Assembly: GCA_937915375.1 (NCBI GenBank)
Contig: CALDMO010000013.1
Location: forward strand, 1 to 64,000
Source of the DNA: an uncultured Marvinbryantia sp.
Lineage (GTDB): Bacteria; Bacillota; Clostridia; Lachnospirales; Lachnospiraceae
Direction of reading: 5' to 3'
DNA length: 64,000 nt
Numbering within the stretch: the stretch's first letter is position 1; every line of letters starts with the position of its first letter. The notes beneath the pieces were generated by a model, which was not told the DNA's origin, searched no databases, and was given only the letters and a program-made list of their open reading frames with translations. The position numbers and the translations under genes are program-made. Positions 25,545-33,965 of this stretch are shown piece by piece.

Positions 25545-26480
25545 TTACCGCGCCTCCTTTTCCATGCCGTGAACGGAAACCTTTTTTTCGTAATATTCCT
25601 CCAGTGTCATCTGATGATTTTCCAGACGCCGGATCGATATTCCGTGTTTCCCTGCCAAATCACTGTAAAGCGCGGCTTCTTTCTCACTGTCAAAAATATG
25701 TAGCACCTGATCCGGCAATATCTGATATGTAATATTCGGATATGTTTTTTCCAGCAGTACACTATAAGAAGGAGCGTCGGATACCGCAATTTCAATGTAA
25801 CTGCGGCATTTCCCACGCAGTTCTTTCGCACTGACCTGCTCCTTTAATCTGCCGTTCTGTAAAAATCCGTATACCGTCGCGATCTGCTCCAGCTCTGATA
25901 AAATATGGCTCGATAACAGAATGGTAATATTTTTCTCCTCATTGAGTGTCCGAAGAATATTCCTGATCTCAATAATGCCGCTCGGATCAAGTCCGTTGAT
26001 CGGTTCATCCAGAACCAGTATTTCCGGTTCGCCAAGCATCGCGATTGCCAAGCCGAGACGCTGTTTCATCCCCATAGAAAGCTTTTTGCACAACTTTTTA
26101 CGCTGCGGTATCAATCCGGTCAATTCCATTGCTTCTTCTACACAGGCTTTTCCCGGAATCCCTCTCTGTATACGGTAATATTCCAGATTCCTTTCTACCG
26201 TCATCTGTTCATAAAAAGCCGCGCTTTCAATCATCGCTCCAATGCGGCGGCGCGCCCTTTCCTGTTCGCGCTGCGTATGCGTTCCCAGAAGCTCCAATTC
26301 GCCCTCACTTGGAAAGATCATTCCGGCAATCAGCTTTAAAAGCGTCGTTTTTCCCGCGCCGTTATCCCCGACCAAACCATAAATATCGCCTCTGCGGAGC
26401 GCGATATCCACATGATCGAGCGCGATTATCTTTCCATACTGTTTTGTCAGACCATGTGTATTTATCACTGTTTCTCTCAT
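25545..26480 (-). CDS. ABC transporter ATPase (BcrA/lantibiotic immunity type)
   Basis: This 311-residue ATPase has Walker A GDNGAGKTT (38-46), signature LSMGMKQRLG, Walker B ILVLDEPINGLD and switch His in LLSSHILSE. A C-terminal 90-residue extension is typical of BcrA-type subunits (SYIEIAVSDAPSYSVLL). It energises the ABC-2 permease encoded next. AAAGGATAAAGAA precedes its start. Confidence 0.92.
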   Translation of the reverse strand: MRETVINTHGLTKQYGKIIALDHVDIALRRGDIYGLVGDNGAGKTTLLKLIAGMIFPSEGELELLGTHTQREQERARRRIGAMIESAAFYEQMTVERNLEYYRIQRGIPGKACVEEAMELTGLIPQRKKLCKKLSMGMKQRLGLAIAMLGEPEILVLDEPINGLDPSGIIEIRNILRTLNEEKNITILLSSHILSELEQIATVYGFLQNGRLKEQVSAKELRGKCRSYIEIAVSDAPSYSVLLEKTYPNITYQILPDQVLHIFDSEKEAALYSDLAGKHGISIRRLENHQMTLEEYYEKKVSVHGMEKEAR

Positions 26481-26549
26481 TTCTTTATCCTTTCCTGATG
26501 TTGTTTTGTTATGTCGTTATAGTACCACCTGTGTTTTAAATAAGTCCTC

Positions 26550-26566
26550 AAGAAAGTTTAAAGAAA
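26550..26566 (-). promoter_or_regulatory. Possible response-regulator repeat between regulator gene and exporter genes
   Basis: Two copies of TTTCTT (minus strand) begin 11 bp apart in the 101-bp gap upstream of the ATPase gene. The repeat is short and AT-rich, so this is tentative. A TACTAT further downstream could be the -10 of an internal promoter. Confidence 0.25.
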
Positions 26567-26581
26567 TCATAAAGATCGCTT

Positions 26582-27319
26582 TCATGCTAATTTAAACCCG
26601 ATTCCCCACACGGTACGGATGTATTCATTGTCCGCATCCTGCGCGGCAATCTTTTTACGAATGTTGCTGACATGTACATTTACCGTATTGTCCTCGCCGT
26701 AATAACCGTTCTGCCACACCTTTTCGTACAGTGTTTCCCGCGAAAATACCTTTTCCGGCTGCCGCATCAGAAACAGCAGAATATCGTATTCATGCGGCGT
26801 CAGAGAAATCTCCGTTTCCCTGACAAAAACCGTGCGGCTGTCCGGGCAGAGCATCAGATTTTTATATCGCAATTCTGTTTTACTTTCTTCTGCAGTCCGC
26901 ATCCCCTCTATTCTGCCGCTGTCTTTTCTTTCCGGCTGCTGCGTAGTTTGCGCACGACGCAAAAGCGCCATCACGCGCACCAGTACTTCCTCCGGCTCAA
27001 ACGGTTTCGTCAGATAATCATCCGCCCCCAGCGTCAGCGTTTCAATTTTATTTTCCAAGGCATGCTTTGCTGATAGGATCAAAATCGGCGCCTGAATGTT
27101 CTTCTCCTTGCGAATAAAAGAAATCAGTTCTTCTCCCGTCATGCCCGGCAGCATTAGATCCAGCAAAATCAAATCCGGTTTCTCCAACTCCAGCACCAGT
27201 TTTGCCTCTGTACCGGAAAATGCTGGCAATACCTGATAGCCGCCTTGCTGCAGGATACGGCAGAGCAGCCGATTAATGTCCGGATCATCCTCGATTACAA
27301 ATATTTTTTTGTTCATCAT
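26582..27319 (-). CDS. OmpR/PhoB-family response regulator of the BcrAB-type module
   Basis: This 245-residue regulator has Asp 54 in LILLDLMLPG, the acidic pocket EDDPD and Lys in ADDYLTKPFEPEE. The winged-helix domain has LTPHEYDILLFLMRQPEKVF and NTVNVHVSNIRKKI. The start at 27319 is chosen because AAGGA lies 7 bases upstream and because its ATG overlaps the TGA of the acetyltransferase gene (ATGA), coupling the two. It pairs with the kinase at 23723-24649. Confidence 0.92.
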   Translation of the reverse strand: MMNKKIFVIEDDPDINRLLCRILQQGGYQVLPAFSGTEAKLVLELEKPDLILLDLMLPGMTGEELISFIRKEKNIQAPILILSAKHALENKIETLTLGADDYLTKPFEPEEVLVRVMALLRRAQTTQQPERKDSGRIEGMRTAEESKTELRYKNLMLCPDSRTVFVRETEISLTPHEYDILLFLMRQPEKVFSRETLYEKVWQNGYYGEDNTVNVHVSNIRKKIAAQDADNEYIRTVWGIGFKLA

Positions 27320-27819
27320 GATCTTGTCCTTCCATAAATACAAAGATCATATACCTGCCCATTTTTATAAACAGCATCCTTCATCATACCTTCCAACACA
27401 AATCCGCTCTTTTCCAATACTCTCTGAGACGCAATATTGGGCTGATATACCAGACCGGTAATGCGCAGCAGATCAAACTCATGAAAAGCGATCTCACAAA
27501 TCTGTTTTGCAGCTTCCGTCATGATACCTCTCCCTTTTACACTCTCAGAAAGCATATAACCGATCTCTGCGTCCTTTTCGTAAACATCACTTTTTTTCTC
27601 TATTGAAATATTGCCGACAATACGGTCATCCAGCATAACCGCACGGAAAATCCCTTCTTTTCCATCCTGCTCCCGCACCATATTCAGCCACCAATCTGCG
27701 TCCGCTTTCGTATACGGATACGGCAGGCGATTGGACAGATAATTCCTGCCTACATTGTTCGCAATCTCCATCAACGCTTCAACATCTTCCAGTGTCCATT
27801 TTTTCAGTGTCACGTTCAT
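27316..27819 (-). CDS. GNAT acetyltransferase, RimJ/RimL type
   Basis: This 167-residue N-acetyltransferase has the acetyl-CoA loop in SVKGRGIMTEAAKQIC and the C-terminal ASQRVLEKSGFVLEGMMKDA. Substrates in this family range from ribosomal proteins to small molecules and antibiotics. It lies between NUDIX/ANT(6) genes and a resistance-type regulator whose start overlaps its stop, so a role in toxin or drug detoxification is possible but unproven. GGAGGA precedes the start. Confidence 0.85.
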   Translation of the reverse strand: MNVTLKKWTLEDVEALMEIANNVGRNYLSNRLPYPYTKADADWWLNMVREQDGKEGIFRAVMLDDRIVGNISIEKKSDVYEKDAEIGYMLSESVKGRGIMTEAAKQICEIAFHEFDLLRITGLVYQPNIASQRVLEKSGFVLEGMMKDAVYKNGQVYDLCIYGRTRS

Positions 27820-27836
27820 CCTTTTATCCTCCTGCT

Positions 27837-28292
27837 TTATCTCAAAATATTTTGCGATACCCCATTTTCATCCCAGCAATGGTGTTCTGTAATCTCATCT
27901 TCTGTAAATATTTTCAGCATGTACTCCATACCGCTTGCCAGATTCATTTTTTCGAAATCCTTCTGGCTGATCCAGAATACCTCACCTTCACTAGATGATG
28001 TCAGCGTTCCCTGAAAATGCTTTGTTTTGTAGCAAAGCACCACGTAACGGCAATTATCTTCCGTCATCCAGTATTTCACACCGCACATCTGCACATGTGA
28101 AATATGCAGCCCTGTTTCTTCCCACACTTCACGGATTACAGCTTCTGCAAAACTCTCACCATTTTCTACGTGTCCTCCTGGAAACGTAATCCCCGGCCAT
28201 TCCTTATCTAAGCGATTCTGCACCAGAATATTTCCGTCATCGTCATAAATCATGCACATATTAGTAAAGATTACTTTTTCCGGTGTTCTCAT
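27837..28292 (-). CDS. NUDIX hydrolase (8-oxo-dGTP diphosphatase-like)
   Basis: This 151-residue protein carries a full Nudix box at about 40-62: GG-HVENGESFAEAV-REVWEETGL. The family cleaves nucleoside diphosphates linked to another moiety. WPGITFPGGHVE and the short length resemble MutT-like 8-oxo-dGTP hydrolases. AGGAGGAG lies before the ATG. It is 17 bp from the acetyltransferase gene and 28 bp from the ANT(6) gene, in one operon. Confidence 0.88.
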   Translation of the reverse strand: MRTPEKVIFTNMCMIYDDDGNILVQNRLDKEWPGITFPGGHVENGESFAEAVIREVWEETGLHISHVQMCGVKYWMTEDNCRYVVLCYKTKHFQGTLTSSSEGEVFWISQKDFEKMNLASGMEYMLKIFTEDEITEHHCWDENGVSQNILR

Positions 28293-28320
28293 CTATTTCT
28301 CCTCCTGCTAAAATATCTAT

Positions 28321-29193
28321 TTATAAAACTTCTTCCGCGTCTTTCGGCAATCTGCGTACCTGTTCCAGATATCCATAAGCATTTACCCCTTCTGTCTCAT
28401 TGTACACAAAGCCACGCTGTTCTCCAACAAATTTTGCGGTCTTCTCAAACAGTCTGCACATTCGCAGAACCGCTTCCCATGCCTGATTCATATCGCACGC
28501 AAACCAGGTAGAAAGATATTCTTCCCACTCTTCTTTTTTCAGCCAACGATACATATATTTTGCAGATTTTCCGACACTGACACTGAAATCTGTCTGAATA
28601 CCAATCTTCCATGACAGCATTTCCTGAAGCTGCGGCCGGACAATCTCATTTGTCATATCCTGTACATATGGAAATTCTTCTCGCCACAAGCCTTTCGCAA
28701 TATTGTTTGTACACCACCAGAATTCATTACAAACGGCCAAATACTCCTGCTCTGTCGGTTTTTTCACCCAAAAATCCTCATCCGTCGTTTCTGAAATCTC
28801 CGGCAAAATTCCTGCTTTGTCCAATAAAACTTTGCATAGTCTATCGTCAAAAATCACACGTTTCATAAATTCCTCTGTCTGCACATGCAGATCGATTCGA
28901 TTTCCATCCGCAAACTGCATCAACCATCCATAGCAATCTTCTCTGGCGTTCGTATAAAACGGGCTGTCATCCGGATACTGCATATAAAGAATTTCACCAA
29001 ATTTCCGAATCCACTTTTTATCTGCAATAAAGCTCTTCGTTTCTTTTACTACATATACCACATCATAATCCTGAAAAATATCTTTCGGTACGTTCGGATT
29101 TGTCCGCGAACCATTCATATAAACTGCCAGAATGCGATCGTCCTCTCGCGCAATATTTAAAATCAAATCATACATTTCCCGCTCATTTCTCAT
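28321..29193 (-). CDS. ANT(6)-type aminoglycoside 6-adenylyltransferase homologue
   Basis: This 290-residue protein matches the length and layout of streptomycin 6-adenylyltransferases. The nucleotidyltransferase motif NGSRTN with the downstream acidic pair in FQDYDVVYVV (about 27-48) is intact, as is the third acidic residue in NRIDLHVQ. The helical C-terminal domain has FWWCTNNIAKGLWREE, a hallmark of the family. GGGGGAAATTATT precedes the start. It leads a seven-gene operon with NUDIX, GNAT, response regulator, ABC exporter and kinase. Drug modification is predicted from the family; chromosomal homologues may act on other substrates. Confidence 0.85.
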   Translation of the reverse strand: MRNEREMYDLILNIAREDDRILAVYMNGSRTNPNVPKDIFQDYDVVYVVKETKSFIADKKWIRKFGEILYMQYPDDSPFYTNAREDCYGWLMQFADGNRIDLHVQTEEFMKRVIFDDRLCKVLLDKAGILPEISETTDEDFWVKKPTEQEYLAVCNEFWWCTNNIAKGLWREEFPYVQDMTNEIVRPQLQEMLSWKIGIQTDFSVSVGKSAKYMYRWLKKEEWEEYLSTWFACDMNQAWEAVLRMCRLFEKTAKFVGEQRGFVYNETEGVNAYGYLEQVRRLPKDAEEVL

Positions 29194-29349
29194 AATAATT
29201 TCCCCCTTCTGTCACTTCTTGCATGTCCTCAGCGTCTTTTTAAAAGCATAGTATACTTTCTCGTGAATGTCTATAATAATGATCTTTTCTATAAATAAAA
29301 ATATGCCGATCGCTGTCGTCAGTAACTCTTGCGAAGCGTTTTGTATCAT

Positions 29350-29383
29350 AAAAAAACTACCACATCACTGTGATAGTTTTTTT
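29350..29383. terminator. Terminator of the NlpC/P60 gene
   Basis: AAAAAACTACCACA and TGTGATAGTTTTTT pair with one mismatch around a four-base loop, giving A and T tracts on both sides. Confidence 0.85.
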
Positions 29384-29402
29384 ATTTGCAGCTTCAGTTT
29401 TC

Positions 29403-30773
29403 TTACCAATATCTGCTCGCGCTGACCGGTGTATTATAATCGTAGTTAGAAATGATAATTCCAGTTTCTGGTGTGCTGGCATGCACAATCTGTCCCCCAC
29501 CGATATAAAGCGCCACATGACCGATATATCCGCCGTCCGAATAGAACAGCAAATCACCCGGAAGCAGGCTGCCCATATCTACCGGTGTACCACCGTATGA
29601 CTGGGAATCTGCTGTTCTGGAAAGATCGATTCCAAAATTTGCGAATACCGACTGTGTAAAGCCAGAACAATCAGCTCCGTCTGTCAGACTGGTGCCACCA
29701 TATACATACGGATTTCCTACAAACTGCACTGCAAAATCTGCAATCTGCTGACCGAGGTCTGAATTACCCACTGCTTCCGTTTCCTCTGTATAATCGCTTT
29801 CCGGCTCTGTCCATTCTGTCTCCGGCTCTGTCCACTCGCTTTCCGGTTCTGTCCATTCTGTCTCTGGCTCTGTCCACTCACTTTCCGGTTCTGTCCATTC
29901 TGTCTCTGGCTCTGTCCACTCGCTTTCCGGCTCTGTCCACTGCGTCTCCGGCTCTGTCCACTCACTTTCCGGTTCTGTCCATTCTGTCTCCGGCTCTGTC
30001 CACTCACTTTCCGGTTCCGTCCACTGCGTTTCCGGCTCTGTCCACTCACTTTCCGGTTCCACCCATTCTGTCTCTGGCTGAGTTTCTTCCGTATACTGCG
30101 GTTCTGTCTGCTGTGCTTGGGCTTCCGCCTGTGCCTCTGCTGCCGCTTGGGCTTCCGCAGCCTCCTGCGCAAGTCTGGTCTGCTCCTCTTCCAGTGTTTC
30201 ACCTACTGCATAATAGGTTTTATAATCTACATGCTCTGCACTTACATATCCATAAGCGTTTCCTCCCAGAGCCACCTTCATCCAGTTTCCATCCCATTCA
30301 ACGACCTCAAGTTCTTCGGACTGTTCTGCCACATCTACTACAGCCGCCGCTTCATCCGGTGTACTGCGTACATTTAATGCCTCTGGATGTACTTTTGCTA
30401 CATTATACGCTACACGTTCTGCAATCTCCTGCGCTTCCTCACCTGTCGCAAAATAATCTGCCTTTACATAACCCGTCACATTTCCGGATGTGATCTCATA
30501 CCAGTCATCCTCCTGACTGACGATCGTTACGGCATTTTCATTATATACCTTTCCCGAAACCTCCCCATCTGTTCCCGCACTGCTGCGGACGTTAATGTAT
30601 TCGTCACACTGCGCAAAGGCGAGCGTTCCTTCCAGAGAATTGTCACCGGCTCCCCCCTCGACATTCTCCTGTGCCGCCTTTTCTTTTTCTGCCAGAACCG
30701 GAGTGCCTGCCCATGAAAAAGCCATTCCTGCACTTAACACCAATGCTGTTGTCTTAATTCCTCTGTTTTTCAT
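29403..30773 (-). CDS. Secreted SH3-NlpC/P60 peptidoglycan endopeptidase with 13-copy heptapeptide repeat
   Basis: This 456-residue secreted cell-wall hydrolase has a signal peptide (1-27) and two bacterial SH3 domains (about 50-115 and 125-195; INVRSSAGTDGEV, LNVRSTPDEAAA). An Ala/Glu/Gln coiled linker follows, then 13 copies of EWTEPES/EWTEPET (236-326) and the NlpC/P60 domain (about 340-456). Catalytic Cys is in DGADCSGF (about 367) and His in YIGHVALYIGG (about 418). It probably cuts D-Glu-diaminopimelate links in stem peptides. GGAGG lies 11 bases before the ATG at 30773. The acidic Trp-Pro repeat is probably a spacer or wall-binding segment. It has its own consensus promoter and terminator. 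Confidence 0.92.
   Translation of the reverse strand: MKNRGIKTTALVLSAGMAFSWAGTPVLAEKEKAAQENVEGGAGDNSLEGTLAFAQCDEYINVRSSAGTDGEVSGKVYNENAVTIVSQEDDWYEITSGNVTGYVKADYFATGEEAQEIAERVAYNVAKVHPEALNVRSTPDEAAAVVDVAEQSEELEVVEWDGNWMKVALGGNAYGYVSAEHVDYKTYYAVGETLEEEQTRLAQEAAEAQAAAEAQAEAQAQQTEPQYTEETQPETEWVEPESEWTEPETQWTEPESEWTEPETEWTEPESEWTEPETQWTEPESEWTEPETEWTEPESEWTEPETEWTEPESEWTEPETEWTEPESDYTEETEAVGNSDLGQQIADFAVQFVGNPYVYGGTSLTDGADCSGFTQSVFANFGIDLSRTADSQSYGGTPVDMGSLLPGDLLFYSDGGYIGHVALYIGGGQIVHASTPETGIIISNYDYNTPVSASRYW
29796..30068 (-). repeat. Tandem array of 13 x 21-bp units inside the NlpC/P60 gene
   Basis: Exactly 273 bp encode 13 heptads alternating EPES and EPET endings, so the DNA also shows a 42-bp higher-order period. 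Copies differ at synonymous positions, and one carries EWVEPES at the start. Confidence 0.92.
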
Positions 30774-30837
30774 TGCTAACGCAACCTCCTTCTTTTCAAA
30801 CGTCATATGTTACAGAATCATTACAAATTCTTACTGC

Positions 30838-30866
30838 ATTATAAAAGAATTGGAGATTCGCGTCAA
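30838..30866 (-). promoter_or_regulatory. Sigma-A promoter of the NlpC/P60 gene
   Basis: Minus strand: -35 TTGACG (30866-30861), 17-bp spacer, -10 TATAAT (30843-30838), giving a leader of about 58 bases. Confidence 0.75.
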
Positions 30867-30999
30867 TGCACTTCCCGAAACATTAATGCGATGCTCAGAA
30901 TCCTAAGATTTTCATAATATTTCAGACAAATTTTTTTCACATTTTCAAACTATGCCTCATTAAAAATATTCCATTTATAATCTTTCTTCCCAATATAGC

Positions 31000-31041
31000 C
31001 AAAAGACGATGCCACAACCTTCCTGTGAGCATCGCCTTTTA
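31000..31041. terminator. Terminator of the GH31 gene
   Basis: AAAAGACGATGC (31001-31012) and GCATCGCCTTTT (31029-31040) form a 12-bp stem with one G-U type pair and T/A tracts on both sides. The rest of 30867-30999 shows no gene. Confidence 0.8.
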
Positions 31042-31085
31042 AATTTAAGAACTTTACCACGCAATCCAGATTTTATAAAAACAGA

Positions 31086-33527
31086 TTACGCTGTCAGAAT
31101 CTCACACAGCATACCAAATACTGCCTCATTCAAATCCATTGCAGCAAGCGTTGCCAACGCACCGGACCCCTGCTTTTCTATCAAATTCAGAATCTGTGCT
31201 TTCCGATCATAGGAAATCTGTGCTTTTTCCAAAACTTTATAACACAAACCTGCCAAATCATTTTCTACAATCACAAAACCGTTCGGGAAGAAAACAGAAA
31301 TTTCTTTTTCCACACTGGTACATGGAATTTTTACTGTCAAACTTGATGTTTCCTTATTATAAGAAACTTCTGCCTCCACAGCAACACCGTCTGCCATTAC
31401 AACCGGTGTACACGGCACTATTGCTTTAAACACCAACTTCCAGCTTCGCTGCTCCGGAATCACAGACAGATTTCCTGCCGCCTTGCCGATTACAAATCGA
31501 TCTCCGCGCAGAGAAAGTTCAGTGGATACCCAGTTCTCATCCGTATCTTCCGTTGTATCTCCGGCATCCTCCCAAAGCGTAAAGCTTCCGTCCTGTGCCG
31601 GGAAAATCTGCACTTCCATGTCCGTCGGATTTGCAATACTGTTATCAAACACATCCATATTTTTCATCGGTACGATTGCTCCGGCTTTCATCAATACCGG
31701 CATCTGATCTACACCACGCCAAATGTTTATCATACGCCCGCCGCAATATACCTGACCACTAAAGAAATCAACCCACATTCCTTCCGGCAGCCATGTTTTC
31801 GCTTTTGCCGCTCGAGCAATGCTGTCCTGCTTCGTCGTAATCGGAGAGACCAGAAGTTCCGAACCAAAGTAGTATTCATTTCTCACATCATATGCTTCTG
31901 CACGTTCAGGTTCCTGATAATACATCGGCTGTACAAGCGGCTGCCCATCGCGGCTTGCACGACGGTTCATTGTATATAAATACGGAACAAGCGCATGACG
32001 CAGACGCAGATATTCTTCCATTACACTCTGTGTGATCTTGTCAAATTTCCACGGTTCTTTTCCGCTGAACGGATTATCACTGCTATGCAGACGGTTAATC
32101 GGAGAAAATACACCATATTGTACCCAACGTGCCATCAGTTCGTCATCACGGTATCCCAGCATATGACCGCCGATATCATGACTCCACCAACCATATCCGA
32201 TATTGCTGGCCGTATTTGTGAAATATGGCTGGAAGTCCAAGCTTTCCCAGGAAATCACGGTGTCTCCTGAAAATCCAACCGGATAACGATGACTTCCCAC
32301 ACCTGCATAGCGCGAGAAAGTCATCGGACGGTTTCCTTTCCAGCTGCTGTCCAGAAAATGATAATGATTCAGCATCCACAGCGGATCAAGCCCCGGAACC
32401 TTTGTCGTATTACCCTGCTGCCAGTCAATCCACCAAAAGTCAACCCCTTCTTCCTCCAGAGGATGATGCAGATCCTTCAAATATACTTCCATAAAATGCG
32501 GATCTGCCGCGTCAAAATGCACCGTCATATCACTGGCCGGATCAAGCCCCATTTTTTCTGCTACGCGCGGATATAGTTCTTCATATGGGCGAATACCGTC
32601 TGCCGGATGCACATTCAGTGTAATCTTCATGTCATGATCATGAAGCCATCCCATAAATTCCTTCGGGTCCGGGAAGAACTTTTTATTCCAGGTATAACCG
32701 GTCCAGCCGCTTCCATATTTCGGATCAACATCATCTACCAGATGCCAATCCATATCGACAACCGCCACGGAGAACGGAATCTTTTCCTCCTCGAAACGCG
32801 TGATCAGTTCTTTATATTCTTCCTCGGTGTAGCGATGATAACGGCTCCACCAGTTACCAAATGCATACCGCGGAAGCAGAGGCGTTTTGCCACAGAGATA
32901 ATAGAAATCCTTCAGGCAGTCCAAATACCGTGTGCCATAACCGAAAAAGTAAATATCTGTACAGCCTTCCGGGCGCGGCGCAATCCATCCATCTTCTGTC
33001 AATGTCATAGAACGGCTGTCATCCACCACAGAAAAGCCTTTGCGAGACATCAAACCATGCTCAATCGGCACCTTTCCGGCAAATTTTTCTTTCGTCGGAG
33101 CATTATCTCCTGCAAAATAAGCATTTGTGATCACATCTGATCCATCTGTCATATCAAGCGTACGCGCAGTACCGCCCAAATCCTCCAGTTCTTCTCCGTA
33201 ATGCCAAAGGCGTCCCCAACCTTTTCCGCCGCCAACTACCTTGATCATCAAACCACTGGCGGTAAATGGACCACGGTCATAATGGATTTCCAATTCCTCC
33301 GTAAAAATACTCAATTCCTCTTTTTCATCCAGTACTTTGTATTCCGGAACAGGAAAATCTCTGTTTAAAACCGACTGCGTCGGACGATCCTCAAACTGAC
33401 CGTTCGCACTATATTCCAAACGCACCAATGCCGGCGTCAATATCGTGATTCTGTATTTTTCCCCTTGAACAACTGCTTTCGGATTACATACCGGATGCAT
33501 CTCCAGTTTATATCCTTCCATTCCCAT
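31086..33527 (-). CDS. GH31 alpha-glucosidase/alpha-xylosidase family protein
   Basis: This enzyme of about 813 residues has an N-terminal galactose-mutarotase-like beta domain. The barrel contains YAFGNWWSRYHRYTEEEY, VAVVDMDWHLVDD, the nucleophile Asp in WWIDWQQGNTT (about 367) and the acid/base Asp in FSGDTVISWESL (about 421), with WWSHDIGGHM after it. It has no signal peptide and is therefore cytoplasmic. A long upstream extension is open to 33635. AAGGAGG points to ATG at 33527 or 33536; the first has better spacing. It is a single-gene unit at the right side of the accessory block; substrate likely an alpha-glucoside. Confidence 0.9.
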   Translation of the reverse strand: MGMEGYKLEMHPVCNPKAVVQGEKYRITILTPALVRLEYSANGQFEDRPTQSVLNRDFPVPEYKVLDEKEELSIFTEELEIHYDRGPFTASGLMIKVVGGGKGWGRLWHYGEELEDLGGTARTLDMTDGSDVITNAYFAGDNAPTKEKFAGKVPIEHGLMSRKGFSVVDDSRSMTLTEDGWIAPRPEGCTDIYFFGYGTRYLDCLKDFYYLCGKTPLLPRYAFGNWWSRYHRYTEEEYKELITRFEEEKIPFSVAVVDMDWHLVDDVDPKYGSGWTGYTWNKKFFPDPKEFMGWLHDHDMKITLNVHPADGIRPYEELYPRVAEKMGLDPASDMTVHFDAADPHFMEVYLKDLHHPLEEEGVDFWWIDWQQGNTTKVPGLDPLWMLNHYHFLDSSWKGNRPMTFSRYAGVGSHRYPVGFSGDTVISWESLDFQPYFTNTASNIGYGWWSHDIGGHMLGYRDDELMARWVQYGVFSPINRLHSSDNPFSGKEPWKFDKITQSVMEEYLRLRHALVPYLYTMNRRASRDGQPLVQPMYYQEPERAEAYDVRNEYYFGSELLVSPITTKQDSIARAAKAKTWLPEGMWVDFFSGQVYCGGRMINIWRGVDQMPVLMKAGAIVPMKNMDVFDNSIANPTDMEVQIFPAQDGSFTLWEDAGDTTEDTDENWVSTELSLRGDRFVIGKAAGNLSVIPEQRSWKLVFKAIVPCTPVVMADGVAVEAEVSYNKETSSLTVKIPCTSVEKEISVFFPNGFVIVENDLAGLCYKVLEKAQISYDRKAQILNLIEKQGSGALATLAAMDLNEAVFGMLCEILTA

Positions 33528-33711
33528 CGTTTCCATACCTCCTTTTTGGAAATTTACCCTTTCTTCGCTCGGTTTTTCGTTCCTTCCAAATCCCCGACTG
33601 CTAATATTTTCTATTATAATACAATTTTCTTTCATTTTCTTCCATTAAACTGACCAAAAACTATATTATTTTGACTAAATAAAAAAACGCGCAGATCTTT
33701 TATTATTTTTA

Positions 33712-33739
33712 TTGAAATTTTTTTCAACTGTGCTATTAT
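33712..33739 (+). promoter_or_regulatory. Likely promoter of tRNA-Ala
   Basis: TTGAAA (33712-33717), 16-bp spacer, TATTAT (33734-33739), placing the start a few bases before the tRNA. Confidence 0.5.
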
Positions 33740-33748
33740 TATTTTTAT

Positions 33749-33821
33749 GGGGCATTAGCGCAGTTGGGAGCGCGCAACATTCGCATTGTTGAGGCCACGG
33801 GTTCGACTCCCGTATGCTCCA
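33749..33821 (+). tRNA. tRNA-Ala (anticodon CGC)
   Basis: A full cloverleaf: acceptor GGGGCAT with ATGCTCC including the G3-U70 pair that marks alanine tRNAs, D arm GCGC-GCGC, anticodon stem CAACA/TGTTG with loop TTCGCAT, T arm CGGGTTCGACTCCCG. Discriminator A; CCA is not encoded. It decodes GCG only. Confidence 0.93.
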
Positions 33822-33837
33822 TTTCACATAAAAATAA

Positions 33838-33866
33838 AAAAGAATGCAATCCATGCATTCTTCATA
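33838..33866 (+). terminator. Hairpin after tRNA-Ala
   Basis: GAATGCA (33842-33848) and TGCATTC (33854-33860) with a five-base loop, A-rich before and T-rich after. Confidence 0.5.
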
Positions 33867-33881
33867 ATTTTATTATTCTTT

Positions 33882-33952
33882 GCAGATATGGTTCATCGGT
33901 AGAACGCTAGCTTCCCAAGCTGGAAAGGCGGGTTCGACCCCCGTTATCTGCT
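33882..33952 (+). tRNA. tRNA-Gly (anticodon CCC)
   Basis: Acceptor GCAGATA pairs with TATCTGC, discriminator T. Anticodon stem CTAGC/GCTGG with loop TTCCCAA, T loop GTTCGACC. CCA is not encoded. It decodes GGG. Confidence 0.93.
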
Positions 33953-33965
33953 TTTTTAATTGAAT

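Noticed and set aside
29796..30068. Regular repeats considered as a CRISPR array
   Set aside because: Units are contiguous without unique spacers and encode in-frame heptads; no cas genes nearby.
29717..30202. 161-codon alternative-frame ORF rich in Arg, Gln and Ser repeats
   Set aside because: It is a second frame of the 21-bp tandem repeat of the NlpC/P60 gene; repeats keep all frames open. No start signal.
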